In this document: positions 45,340-56,029 of the stretch, piece by piece
How positions within the stretch are numbered: position 1 is the stretch's first letter
Layout: each line of letters opens with the position of its first letter
Source of the DNA: Halichoerus grypus
Lineage: Eukaryota; Chordata; Mammalia; Carnivora; Phocidae
Direction of reading: 5' to 3'
DNA: 64,000 nt
NCBI RefSeq assembly: GCF_964656455.1
Contig: NC_135712.1
Span: forward strand, 69,817,239 to 69,881,238
Program-made: the position numbers and the translations under genes
The notes under the pieces: model-generated
Database searches by the model: none
What the model was told of the DNA's origin: nothing
Seen by the model: only the letters and a program-made list of their open reading frames with translations

Positions 45340-45537
45340 AGTTGCCAGATAAAATACGAGATTGATTACATTTGAATTTCAGATAAATAATGAATAAATA
45401 GCCAATTTCTCTACTACAGGATGTTGCATGCGATATTTAGGATATATTTATATTAAACAATTATTCATTATTTATCTGAAATTCAAATTTAACTGGGAAT
45501 CTTATATTTTTACTTTTGCTAAATCCGGCAACATCAT
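45340..45537. mobile_element. Palindromic non-autonomous DNA transposon
   Basis: TTGAATTTCAGATAAATAAT (then GAATAA) at about 45371-45397 is the exact reverse complement of TTATTC plus ATTATTTATCTGAAATTCAA at about 45462-45488. Outer ends GTTGCCAG / CGGCAAC also pair. This is a near-perfect fold-back element; family not assigned. Confidence 0.85.
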
Positions 45538-45667
45538 ACCTTTCTATCAACATGTTGTGGCTCTCTTCTCAAAATGTGCATAGAGATCTACATTCTCTTC
45601 AAAGGTAAGCACACTTCATGTATTTCACTCCTTACCTTATTTTTATTAGTTTGATATTTCTTCTAAG

Positions 45668-45985
45668 TCCCCCTTTTTTCAGCTTTATTGAGGTGTAATT
45701 GATAGATAATAAAAGACACATATTTAAAGTGTGCAGTTTATATGGGCATATGGTATATAGACCTGCAAAAACACCACCATAAAGAGGATAATAAATATAT
45801 CTATCATCCCCAAAAGTTTTCCTGTGCTCCTTTATAATCCTTTCCCCAACCACTACTTAAGCAACCACTGATCATACAGATTAATTTGCATTTTCTAGAA
45901 TTTTATATAAGTAGAATCATACAGTATATACTCTTTTTTTAATCTGGATTACTTCACTCAGCCTAATTGTTTCCAATCTGTATGA
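45668..45985 (-). mobile_element. Old L1 3' UTR (L1M type)
   Basis: CAGCTTTATTGAGGTGTAAT, TATTTAAAGTGTGCAGTTTA, ATAAGTAGAATCATACAGTA and ACTTCACTCAGCCTAATTG follow the reverse order of an old L1 3' UTR. Confidence 0.75.
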
Positions 45986-46041
45986 CTTTTATTCTTTTGC
46001 TCGCCTGATTACACTGCCTGGGGACTCCAGTACCATATTTA

Positions 46042-46371
46042 TTTATTTATTTTAAGATTTAATTTATTTATTTGAGAGAGAGAGCTTGAGCAGGGGGAAG
46101 GGAGAGGCAGGCTCCCTGCTGAGCAGGGAGCCCAATAAGGGCTCCATCCCAGGACCCTGAGATCATGACCTGAGCTTAAGGCTCAGGTTCTGGAAAGCCA
46201 GGATTCCAGAGTCATGGGGCCTTTAGGCATTCTTTCTTCTCCCCATGCTTCTTCTCCCTTTGCCCCTTGGCCTCCTTGTTCTGGGATCAAAAGCCATGGC
46301 TGGACTCTCATCTTTCTCTTTCCCTCAGGAGAGGATCCATTCGCTTAACCGACTGAGCCACCCAGGCGCCC
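46042..46371 (-). mobile_element. Can-SINE carrying a 158-bp foreign insert
   Basis: Left part runs to GACCTGAGCTTAAGGC; right part resumes CGCTTAACCGACTGAGCC and ends GGCGCC. The outer duplication CTCCAGTACCATATTTA (46025-46041 and 46372-46388) is perfect. The insert occupies 46185-46342, where a normal copy has only a few bases. Confidence 0.93.
46185..46342 (+). repeat. Copy of the unique segment at 47808-47965
   Basis: Same length (158 nt) and orientation, with about four substitutions seen by eye (for example GGCCTTTAGG versus GGTCTTTAGG, CTTCTCCCC versus CTTTTCCCC). Both copies start AGGTTCTGGAAAGCC and end GAGGATCCATTC. Confidence 0.93.
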
Positions 46372-46429
46372 CTCCAGTACCATATTTAAAAGGGGAGGTG
46401 AAATGAAGATCTTTCCCTTATGACAAACC

Positions 46430-47060
46430 CCAGGGGGAAGGTATTATCTTTCACCATTATGTTAGATTTTTTGGTAGATGCCCTTTGTCAGGTTGAAGAA
46501 GTTTCCTTTTATTCCTGGCTTGCGGAGAGTTTTCATCATGAGTGAATGTCAAATTTTATCTAGTATTTTTCTGCACCTATTGAGATGACCAAATGGGGTT
46601 TTAAAATTTTTATTTTTTTTTTTCAAATGTTGAACTACCCTTGCATTTCTAGGAGAAACCTACTTGGTCATGGTGTATTATCATTTTTATATATTGTTGG
46701 ATTGGTTTGCTAATGCTTTGTCAAGGATATTGTTTTTCTTTTCATGAGTGATTTTTTTAAAAGATTTTATTTATTTGAGAGAGAGAGAGCGAGAGAGCAC
46801 AAGCAGTGGGAGATGGAGGAGCAGAGGGAGAGGGAGAAGCAGACACCCTGCTCAGCAGGGAGCCTGACACGGGGCTCAATCCCAGGACCCTGGGATCATG
46901 ACCCAAGGCGAAGGCAGGCGCCCAACCAACTGAGCCACTCGGGCGCCCCTCATGAGTGATATTGATGTGTAGTTTCCATTCCTCATAATGTCTGATTTTG
47001 TTATCAACTCTTGCTTTTCAGAAGAGGATTTTTGTACTTTTGTAAATTTATAAAAATTAC
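46430..47060 (-). mobile_element. Old antisense L1 ORF2 fragment, split by a SINE
   Basis: TAGATGCCCTTTGTCAGGTT, ACCTATTGAGATGACCAAAT, ACTACCCTTGCATTTCTAGG and TGCTAATGCTTTGTCAAGGA are the well-known reverse reading of L1 ORF2. It continues past the SINE at 46753-46949. Confidence 0.85.
46753..46949 (-). mobile_element. Can-SINE inside the L1 fragment
   Basis: Perfect duplication TCATGAGTGAT at 46742-46752 and 46950-46960. Confidence 0.95.
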
Positions 47061-47807
47061 ATTACGCTGGTATACTAAGGGAGTTAGGTATGATTTTTAT
47101 CACCTGTAGGTATAGTATGTATTAGGTATAGCTATTATCATTATACCTGAATCCCTTAAGCTACTTGCATGCACAGTACAGTTTTTCTTCTCTTTGCTGC
47201 TCAGTTCTTCTCGTTCTACCCCATTTGCCACTGTCTCTGCTGCAGTAACTTTTTCTTTGCTGCTTTGCTATAGCTTCGTGTTCCTCTTTGTGTTGCCGTT
47301 TTCCTTCCTTCTAAGCTCCTCTCACTGTTCTAGTCTTCTGCTTTTTAATCTTAGGATTCATTCATTCATTTACTTGTTCAAACAGAGTTTGAGTTCCTAC
47401 TCTGTGAAAGATACTGCTACAGGACGGTGATACAGCAGAGCGGAACAGCAGATACCCGACAGGCCGGGTTGCAGGCGTAGCCGAAGGCATTATTGGTCTC
47501 CACGTCCCTGACCACCAGTTTTCTCCGACTAGAGAACTTACTCTGGGTGGGCAGGGGAACTTGAAGTGGAATTCTTACTGGACTCAGGGGTTGGATCTAT
47601 AGTTCACTCCTTCTTAGGCTTTGTCTTCTCTGGGCAGGGTAGGCATCCTGTCAACCAAGGATTCTAGTCAATTCACTGAATGACTAGTTGTGGAATTTTC
47701 TAAAGTTACATAAATCTATGTAAGTCACAGTTTCTCCTTATTTACACCATGGTTTCCTTTAAAAAAATATATCCTTGATTTGTACTAGACAGTTTGGTGG
47801 TCTAGGA

Positions 47808-47965
47808 AGGTTCTGGAAAGCCAGGATTCCAGAGTCATGGGGTCTTTAGGCATTCTTTCTTTTCCCCATGCTTCTTCTCCCTTTGCCCCTTGGCCGCCTT
47901 GTTCTGGGATCAAGAGCCATGGCTGGACTCTCATCTTTCTCTTTCCCTCAGGAGAGGATCCATTC
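47808..47965 (+). repeat. Source copy of the 158-bp segment inserted in the 46.04-kb SINE
   Basis: Lies in non-repetitive sequence with continuous flanks, whereas the other copy is bounded by SINE sequence, so this is taken as the donor. Confidence 0.85.
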
Positions 47966-48072
47966 TCTTGGCTCAGGTTTATTCAGCTAGAGTTTCAGAG
48001 AGCTGAGACAGCGACATATTGAATATTCTTTAAATGTGTTAAGGATTTGCTTAGCCCAGAAATAAGATTTTT

Positions 48073-48286
48073 ATTTTTTTATTTTTTAAAGATTTTATTT
48101 ATTCATTTGAGACACAGAGATACAGAGAGAGAGAGAGAGCATGAGCAGGGGGAGAGGCAGAGGGAGAGGGAGAAGTAGACTCCCCGCTGAGCCAGGAGCC
48201 CGATGTGGGGCTCGATCCCAGGACCCTGGGATCATGACCTGAGCTGAAGGCAGACGCTTAACCATCTGAGCCACCCAGGCGCCCCT
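48073..48286 (-). mobile_element. Can-SINE, full length
   Basis: Duplication GAAATAAGATTTTT at 48059-48072 and 48288-48301. Confidence 0.95.
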
Positions 48287-48498
48287 GGAAATAAGATTTT
48301 TTAAAAATTTCATTGTAACTTCTTAATTTCTGAATTTGTATGCATTACCCATGGATGACAATGAGCTTTCCCATACAACTGAATACATTAACCAATACTA
48401 AATAAAGTGGGTGGAAATGTTGCTGTGAAGACAGAATAGAACCAGTCAATAAAGACCTGGCAAAATTCTTCAAAAACTTTAAAAATCATCCCATTTGA

Positions 48499-48596
48499 GA
48501 GGTGCCTGGCTGGCGCAGTTGGTAGAATGTGTGATTCTTGACCTTGGGGTTGGGTGTAGAGATTACTTTAAAAAATAAATACAATCTTTAAAAAAA
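48499..48596 (+). mobile_element. Short tRNA-Lys-type Can-SINE, left of an inverted pair
   Basis: AGGTGCCTGGCTGGCGCAG head, GGTTGGGTGTAGAGATTACTT, A tail. Its flanks do not match each other; see the finding on swapped duplications. Confidence 0.9.
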
Positions 48597-48630
48597 AATA
48601 AAGCTTATAGCAGTTCATATCAAATGGGAT

Positions 48631-48728
48631 TTTTTAAAAGTAACCTCCACAGCCAATGGGGGCAGCTTGAAATCACAACCCTGAGATCAAGAGTAGTATG
48701 CTCTACTGACCAAGCCAGCCTGGCAGCC
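48631..48728 (-). mobile_element. Short tRNA-Lys-type Can-SINE, right of an inverted pair
   Basis: Reverse body AAAAGTAACCTCCACAGCC...ACCAAGCCAGCCTGGCAGCC. Its own flanks do not match, but pair with those of the left element. Confidence 0.9.
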
Positions 48729-49510
48729 CTATAAGCTTTATTCAAAGAAGAGAAAAGGAAAAAAAAGTATTTTGGTAAATCAGTAAATTTGGTAAAGTCA
48801 GTGAATGTGTTTTGGCAAAATTGGACAAAGACTTCTTTAAAATGCTAAACTCTGGAAAAAAACCCAGAAATTAACTTTAAAATATATTCAAAATTAATCA
48901 TTATAAAAGAAGAAATTTCCATGTGAAACACTAAAATTTTCATCACATTGATTTTAGGATGCAGTCATGAGAAAACAAAACCATACTAAAATCCTTGCCT
49001 ATTTTCAAAATCTAGAAAAATGTTGTAAACATAGTGTAATACAGCTATACCCTTCACCAAGATTCACCAATTACTAAAGTTTTGCCACATTTGCTTTCTC
49101 TATACAGACAATCCCCAACTTACGGTTTGACAGAATTTTCTGACTTTATGATGGTATGAAAGTGATACGCATTCAGTTGAAACTGAACTAAGAATTCTAA
49201 ATTTTGATCTTTTCCTAGGCTAGTGATACTCAGTAGATACTCTCTCATGGTGCTGGGCAGCAACAGCCAGCCCAGCTCCCTGTCAGCCAGGTGACCTGGT
49301 GGATAAACACCTGATACATTTACATCTAATCTGTACTCATACAGCCATTCGGTTTTTCACTTTCACTATTCAAGACATTACATGAGATAGTCAACACTTT
49401 ATTATTAGATAGGCTTTGTGTTATAGAATTGATCAACTGTAGGCTAATTATGGAAGTGTTCTAAGCATGTTTAAAGCTAAGCTATGATGTTCAGTAGGTT
49501 AAGTGTATTC

Positions 49511-49722
49511 TTTTTTTTTTTTTTTTTTAAAGATTTTTATTTATTTATTTATTTATTTGAGAGAGAGAGAGAGAGAGAAACAGCATGAGAGGGGATAGGG
49601 TCAGAGGGAGAAGCAGGCTCCCTGCCGAGCTGGGAGCCCGATGTGGGACTCGATCCCAGGACTCCGGGATCATGACCTGAGCCGAAGGCAGTCGCTTAAC
49701 CAACTGAGCCACCCAGGCGCCC
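49511..49722 (-). mobile_element. Can-SINE, first of a tandem pair in a Tigger MITE
   Basis: Flanked by TAAGTGTATTC on the left (ending 49510) and at 49723-49733. Confidence 0.95.
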
Positions 49723-49733
49723 TAAGTGTATTC

Positions 49734-49914
49734 TTTTAAAGATTTTATTTATTTATTTGAGAGAGGGAGAGCATGAGCAGGTAGGGAAGAGGCAGAGGGA
49801 GAAGCAGACTCCCCGCTGAGCAGGCAGCCTGATGTGAGGCTTGATCCCAGGACCCCGAGATCATGACCTGAGCTGAAGGCAGACGCTTAACCAACTGAGC
49901 CACCCAGGTGCCCC
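49734..49914 (-). mobile_element. Can-SINE, second of a tandem pair
   Basis: Followed by AGGTTAAGTGTATT at 49915-49928, the third copy of the target. Confidence 0.95.
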
Positions 49915-50052
49915 AGGTTAAGTGTATTGAGTGCAATTTCAATTAATGCAATTTCAATTAATATTTTCAATTCATGATGGGTTTATTTGGATGGAACCCC
50001 ATTGTAAGTGGAGGAAGATTGGTATCCAGATACACAGATAGCTGTAATTCTT

Positions 50053-50243
50053 TAATTTTTTTTTAAGATTTAATTATTTGAGAGAGAGAGAAAACGAGCA
50101 CCAGCAAGAGAAGGGGCAGAGGGAGAGGGAGAAGTAGACTCCCCGCTAAGTGGGGAGCCCGACGTGGGGCTCAATCCCAGGACCCTAATCATGACCCGAG
50201 CGGAAGGCAGACACTTAACCAACTGAGCCACCCAAGTGCCCCC
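50053..50243 (-). mobile_element. Can-SINE
   Basis: Duplication CAGATAGCTGTAATTCTT at 50035-50052, one change at 50244-50261. Confidence 0.95.
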
Positions 50244-50261
50244 CAGATGGCTGTAATTCTT

Positions 50262-50600
50262 ATTTGTTGTTGTTGGACAATCTGAGAGTAAATTGCAGAC
50301 ATCAGGATATAGAATATATCTCTAAGGATATTCTTTTACATAATCATGCTAAAATTGATCAAATTCAGAAAATATAACATTGATGCAATTCTATTCTCCG
50401 ATGTACAGTCTATATTTAAATTTTGCCAATTATCCTAATAAATAATTATCCTTTATAACATTTTTTTTTTTCCAATCTAGGATCCAATCCAGGCTCACAT
50501 GTTGCATTTCTTTGTCCTGCCTCTTTTGTCTCCTTTAATCTGATAAAATTTGTCAGCTTTTCTTAGTTTTTTATGATATTTATATTTTTGAAGATTGAAG
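50262..50600 (-). repeat. Old interspersed repeat, probably L1M 3' UTR
   Basis: AGTAAATTGCAGACATCAGG, AGTCTATATTTAAATTTTGC and CACATGTTGCATTTCTTTGT follow the order of an old repeat that I recall as an L1M 3' segment. Assignment is weak. Confidence 0.4.
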
Positions 50601-51410
50601 GCAGTTGTTATATAGACTGTCCTCCAATTTTACTTTGTCTTATTGTTAGCCTATGATTAAATTCGGGTTATTCACTTTTGTCACAAGTACTATGTAAGTG
50701 ATGCTGTGTCCTTCTCAGAACTTAACGTTAGGAGGCACATGATGTCATTTTATCTTATGGGTGATTTTAACTTTGATCACCTGATTAAGGTTACGTCTGC
50801 CAGATTTCTCTATTGTAAAGGTACCTCTTTTTCCCATTTCTAATGAGTAAATGATATGTGGGGAGATAGTTTGAGACTGTATAAATATTCTGTTTCAGAA
50901 CAAATTTCATTAATGGCTTTAGCATCCATTCATGATTCCTGCATGAACCAATTATTACAATGGTGGTTACAAAATAGTGATTTTCTAAGTCTATTATTCC
51001 TCTACATTCATTAGTTAACATTCTACTGTGGAAAACAATTTTCCCTCCCCCCTTTCTTTCTTCCCTTTTCTATTTATTTATTATTTGCATACTTACTTAT
51101 ATATGCATGTAAGTTTCCATAGAAATTCAGACTCATCCTGTGTTCAAAAATTCTCTCTTGAAAAGCAAAGGGGTAAAGAGTGTAAGGGCTGTGCTTGCCT
51201 TTGAAAATACTGTAGATATGTATATATTTCATGGATTAACTCATGTTGATGCTCAAATTGTTTTTGACTTGGCCAGTGGGAGCCATTCCTTAGCTTTTAA
51301 AATTTGAATATTTTTAAAAATGTTGCTAAGAGTAATTTTAGTGAATATAATTAAAAAACATATTCATGACTATAATTGATATTTGTTGAATATATTTAAG
51401 AAGACTACTT

Positions 51411-51661
51411 CCTACTTCTTACAGTAAGATGAAAACAGAGAGGGAGGCAAACCTTAAGAGATGCTTAACTCTAGGAAACAAACTGAGGGTTGCTGGAGGG
51501 GAGGTGGGTGGGGGATGGGGTAATTGGGTGGTGGGCATTAAGGAGGGCACTTATAATGAGCACTGGGTGTTATATGCAAACGATGAATCACTAAATTCTA
51601 CCCCTGAAACTAATATACAGTATATGTTAACTAAATTGAATTTATATAAAAAATAAAAAAC
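51411..51661 (+). mobile_element. Carnivoran L1 3' end, 5'-truncated, with target-site duplication
   Basis: ACAGAGAGGGAGGCAAACC, CTTAAGAGATGCTTAACTCT, GGCATTAAGGAGGGCACTTA, ATGAGCACTGGGTGTTATAT and an A-rich tail. 9-bp duplication AGACTACTT at 51402-51410 and 51662-51670. About 250 bp of 3' UTR only; it encodes nothing. Confidence 0.85.
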
Positions 51662-52189
51662 AGACTACTTAAAACAAAATTTTGGCTAATTGGTAAATGT
51701 AATGAGCTTTAAAAATCCATTATTTGAATAACTGATTCTTGAGTGAATTTGGCTTTCTGCCATTGGTACTCCAGGACCTATTACTATTTGTATAAAACTA
51801 GCATCCTGGTGATCTTGAAAACAAAAACATTGATCAAGATCAAACAAACTTCTTCAGGTTTTTTTACTTTTAAAATATTACCTCAGCAAGCAGTTCTAAG
51901 TAAGGCCATTACTTTTATGTGACTTATTGAACCCTCATGCTAGATATTTTTGCATATTTGACAGTTTTTGCATTTGGGCCTCAGAAGCGCAATATTGGAT
52001 TAATCACAATCCTTGGTTCATGACATACTCTCATGATTTTCCATGCATGGCCCATTTTCATTTGGTTAGTTAATTATTTTATTTTAGTTTTTTGGTTATT
52101 TTAAGTAACTAATTATAATTAGTTATGACATCGTAACTCGTTATTTTGAAAACTGTGCACCTACAAACCCACCACTCAAAACAAAAGCT

Positions 52190-52530
52190 AGAATAGACAA
52201 TAGCCCTATGACCTAGACCTAGCAATTCCACTTCTAGGTATGTACCCAAGAGAAACCTTTGTTTATATACAAGAGGCCACATGTAAAAGAATATTAATAG
52301 CAGCACTGTTTACAATAGCAAAAACCTGGAAACAACCCAAATGCCTATCACTGAAAGATGGCATGAATAAACTGGTGTATTCACACAATTAACTATTATA
52401 TAGCAGTCAAAATCAATGAACTACAGTGACATATGATAATGTGAATAAATCTTATCAATGTAATATTAAGTAAAAAAACTAAGGCCTCAAAGAATAAATA
52501 CAGCTCAATATCCTTTTTATAAAGTTAAAA
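52190..52530 (+). mobile_element. L1 3' segment (old)
   Basis: GACCTAGCAATTCCACTTCT, AATAGCAGCACTGTTTACAA, AACAACCCAAATGCCTATCA: the end of L1 ORF2, decayed. Confidence 0.85.
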
Positions 52531-53059
52531 CACAAAAATTTAAAAAATTATTTCTAGGTATATAAAGTGATACAAAGAAACTATAAAAAGGGAAGCAGTA
52601 TAATCATAAAGCAGGGACTCAGGATATGGCCATCTGGGGTGAGGGAAAGCAGAAGGATGGGACAGGGGGACACATGGCTAATGTAGGTTATTATCACATT
52701 TATTAACTGACTGCTTTAATTATGTGTAAACCCAGACTTGGGTGTAACTTTTCCCAGAACTTTTACTACACAACTCTCTGAGACTTTTTACAATTTTAGT
52801 TCTAGAATTTCCTGATAAAGTGGACTTTCATGTAAATATGCTAAGATCATGTGGCATTAACTTGGGATTATACTGTATGACAAAAATGAAGTTCATACAT
52901 TTGTAGAAATAGAAGCAAAATCCCAGTGATTAACACTGCCCCTTTCTAAAAAAAGTATAACCCTTTAGTAGGAAAATACGAGAAAGTTTGAACAAAGAGT
53001 ATTTTTTATATAATGGAAGTTGGAAATCATAACTTGGATTTAAAAGCTCCTTCATTTCG

Positions 53060-53263
53060 TATTTATTTATTTATGATCTTATTTATTTATTTGAGAGAGA
53101 GAGAGAGACAGTGAGAGAGGACACCACAAGCAGGGGGAGTGGGAGAGTGAGAAGCAGGCTTCCTGCGGAGCAGGGAGCCCAACATGGGGCTCAATCCCAG
53201 GACCCTGGGATCATGACCTGGGCCGAAGGCAGCCGCCAAACCACTCAGCCACCCAGGCACCCC
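53060..53263 (-). mobile_element. Can-SINE
   Basis: Complete minus copy; right end CAGCCACCCAGGCACCCC. Flanking duplication poor (CTTCATTTCGT / CTTCACTTTT). Confidence 0.9.
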
Positions 53264-53502
53264 TCACTTCACTTTTAATTCACAAGAAAGTTTTCTCAGG
53301 TTTGAAAATTCCTAGAAGTTATATATTATTTTTAATAGAGTAACTAGTTTTCCATGGAGCTAAACTAGATATCCCCTTCACAGAGTAGTATTGATTCTAT
53401 TGCTTTACCATGCACTAATCCCAACCTCCTTGTTCCCTACTGCCCCAGTTCAGGCCTGAACTTGCAAACTAGTAACCCAAAGGCACATTTAGCCTACAAA
53501 CT

Positions 53503-53525
53503 TTTTTTTTTTTTTTTTTTTTTTT
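53503..53525. repeat. Homopolymer T run, about 23 bases
   Basis: Uninterrupted T tract with no recognisable retroposon body beside it. Confidence 0.95.
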
Positions 53526-53689
53526 GGCCTGTGTAATGTTTACAATAAAAAAAATTGTTACCAATATTTAAAAATGAGAAATTGTACTTAAAAATGCAGA
53601 CTCCAGCTTCTATTGCAAAATCAGAGTATAAGGCAATTCTAGGCCTATATGCCCATTTGCAACATTCAATTATAGAAAAGGTGAGACCT

Positions 53690-54260
53690 TCCTTCTTGGA
53701 TGAGCTTTCCAGTTCAGAATTTCTGCCATTCTCCTACAACCAGCTCACTTCACTCATTGGCATTACCTGCTTGGCCTCTATAGGGATTTTCAGTCTCCTC
53801 TCCTATCCATTCTTCCACTCTTACCTCCAACATGGTACATGCCCCATTCCCTTTCCACATTGTCAAAAGTAGTTTTCTAAGCAGGTTTGGTCAAATCACT
53901 TCTTGATTTGCATATTCTTAACTTGCTCCTAATTGTTCTAAGGATAAAACCCAAACTCTTTAGAATGACACTTCATGATCTAGGGTGCCTGCTCGGCAAC
54001 ACCACTCTGTTCCCCACGTCTTTCCAGCTCTTATTACTACTCAGAACCAGTACTTCCCAAACCAGCATGCTTCCTTATGCCCAGGCCAGTTTCCACTTTC
54101 TCTTCTCCTGGCTAATTCATACTTATCCTTAAAAACTCTACTCTGACATCAGTTCTCCAGAAAACCTTCCCCAAAAGCCTTTCCCTCCTGCTTTTCCTTT
54201 GCGATCTCAAAGCAACCTGTGCTCTTCAGTTTGTGAGCTCTCCATTAAAATACTTGAGGT
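53690..54260 (+). repeat. L2 3' segment
   Basis: AAACCCAAACTCTTTAGAAT, TTCATGATCTAGGGTGCC, CTTATGCCCAGGCCAGTTTC, CATACTTATCCTTAAAAACT and CCTTCCCCAAAAGCCTTTCC follow L2 order. Confidence 0.75.
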
Positions 54261-54269
54261 CCTCAAACA

Positions 54270-54960
54270 TCACCGACAGGTGTTAAGCCAGGGTAGGCAG
54301 AAGTGGGGTTAACAGTACTTGGATCAAGACCAGCGTCATTCCCCAGTCTAGACTTCTGATCCCGTCTGGCCCCAAGTGTGAAGCGTGACAGGAGCTTGCA
54401 AAGCTTCGCACCCCTACGTATTCCAGAGACTAACGTTGACGTTCCCCGCCTAGTGTACGCCCGCGAGCACGCAGCCAGGGTCTTCATCCGCCGCGAGCGC
54501 GGCCTCGGATTGGACAGGGCGGAGCATGCCGGGAGCGGCCGAGTCTTCGAAGTGCTTGCTGGGAGTTGTAGTTCTTGGAGCCGGAAGTGGGGGTGGCAGG
54601 GCTAGAAACCGCAGCTGAGACAGCAATTACCGCGCCTGCTGTCAACCCGGGTGTAGTGCATCACCCAGAGCCCACCCTCCGAGGGTGCCTCCTCCGTTCC
54701 CTGGGGCTTCGGGAGCCCTGAGGGACGAAGCGGCAGGGAAGCCTCTCTTCAGAGAGGAGGCGACGTCGCAGCCCCGGATGCGTCCAGAGGGCGCGGGAAT
54801 GGAGCTGGGCGGCTGCGAGGAGCGCTTGCCAGAGGAGAGCAGGTGGGGTGGGAAGAGCCCGGGGAGTCGGGGGCAGATGGATGCACCGAACCACCGGGAG
54901 GGTTGGGAGGGCTCGGAGAGCACCGAGAGAAGTGTCGGGCATGATAGACTTTAGGGCGAC
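54270..54960 (+). promoter_or_regulatory. RUBCN: RUBCN CpG-island promoter
   Basis: CpG-rich block around RUBCN exon 1. At 54554-54572 the sequence GCTTGCTGGGAGTTGTAGT is, on its reverse strand, a close match to the ZNF143-type motif (ACTACAAnTCCCAGnAnGC). It is followed by an ETS-type CCGGAAGTG at 54581-54589. A related GCATGCCGGGAG half lies near 54525-54536. No TATA box is seen. Transcription probably starts between the ETS site and the ATG at 54778. Confidence 0.8.
54778..54842 (+). CDS. RUBCN: RUBCN (Rubicon) coding exon 1
   Basis: First coding exon of Rubicon, which binds the Beclin1-UVRAG-VPS34 (PI3K class III) complex on late endosomes, restrains autophagosome maturation, and supports LC3-associated phagocytosis. 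The exon encodes MRPEGAGMELGG then CEERLPEES plus AG, the first two bases of the next Arg codon (65 nt, ending in phase 2). The donor AG|GTGGGG lacks the consensus A/G-AGT tail. No in-frame ATG exists upstream in the open frame; a second in-frame ATG is codon 8. Cys at position 13 differs from the Gly I recall in the human protein. The RUN domain begins in exon 2, which is not in the window. Assignment rests on the 21-residue match and on synteny with FYTTD1 and LRCH3. Confidence 0.92.
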
Positions 54961-56029
54961 TGCTTTGGGCGACTTGTTTGGGAAGAAATTGTGAGAAGAG
55001 GGACTGGCAGGGCGTGGATAGGACGGCCGAGGGAACGGGTTTAATGAGTGTGGGTAGAATATGCTGAGGGCAGGGGGAGCAGGAGAGGAGGTGGCTGTTG
55101 AGAGGTGCTTTGGTGAGATTTTACAGGCCGGAGTCTATAGATAGGAGTAGGGCTCAAGGTTGATGGCCCAAGTGAAACTTGGCGGTGACAGCATGTCGGA
55201 CCAATATTAGGAAGGTTGGTGTTGTAAGAATTTCTGGGCGCAAAGGTTAGGCATTATGACTGGCCTGGAAAGAAGCTTAGGCGGGGACGAATGTAAGGAA
55301 GAAGACGAGAAGGAGGGCCTGTGTATGAAAGTGGACGATTGTAATGGCCCATGGTGTGGGGGAGGGGGCTTGCTAATGAAACTAGAAATTGTGTGCGTGC
55401 CTCTGTCAGAGTGGCAGGATCTCTGTCATTTCCTTTTCATCTTCAAACCCTTCTCTCCTTCCCCACAATTCAATTAAGCAATTTCACATTTATTTATATG
55501 CAACTATTGTCATCCAGTTCATACCCTTTAGAAATGGAGGGTTTAAGATTTTAGAAACTGCTTTGACTAAATGGTGACTTAATCTCTGTATAGGTGCTTC
55601 GCATATTTAGGGTTTGCTTCAGTGAGAAAATATCAGCAGGGGGAAATTAATGAGATATTGTGCCCAGGTGAAGACCTGGCTGTTTTTTAAGTTTGACTCT
55701 TCTTTTATGTACACTGTTAGCGTGTGGCCTGCTGTACAAAATGTGGACTGACAAGACTGGGTTCCTGCCTGAGATGTGTGAATGATGAGTTCAGTGAAAC
55801 TGAACATCTTACTTCCCTTTTCCATGTTTCGGTTTCTGCTTATGTATATTTGGCTATTTATTCTTCCTCCAGATGTCTGTGAAATGCTTCATGTGAAAAG
55901 TCCCATATAAATCTTAAACAAGTTTTTGTTCATTTTTCTTTTCCTTTACCAGTTCACGTGGGAGAGGCTGGGTTGGAAATTCAAGCTCACATTTCCTCCC
56001 CATCTAGTTGGGTTAGTTATTTATTAAAT

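Larger units (their letters stand above)
49105..50025 (+). mobile_element. Tigger-type MITE broken by two SINEs
   Basis: AATCCCCAACTTACGGTTTG start, GATACGCATTCAGTTGAAAC and AAGCTATGATGTTCAGTAGG internal segments, resuming at about 49915 and ending ATGGGTTTATTTGGATGG / CCATTGTAAGTGGAGGAAG. TcMar-Tigger-like by remembered consensus. Confidence 0.75.
43331..54250. other. FYTTD1-RUBCN intergenic region
   Basis: About 11 kb between divergent promoters. 43.3-45.3 kb is AT-rich with nothing recognised. The rest is layered repeats: a palindromic MITE, antisense L1 segments, SINEs mostly on the minus strand, a Tigger element, an L1 tail, an L1 3' fragment and an L2. No coding frame is supported. Confidence 0.7.
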
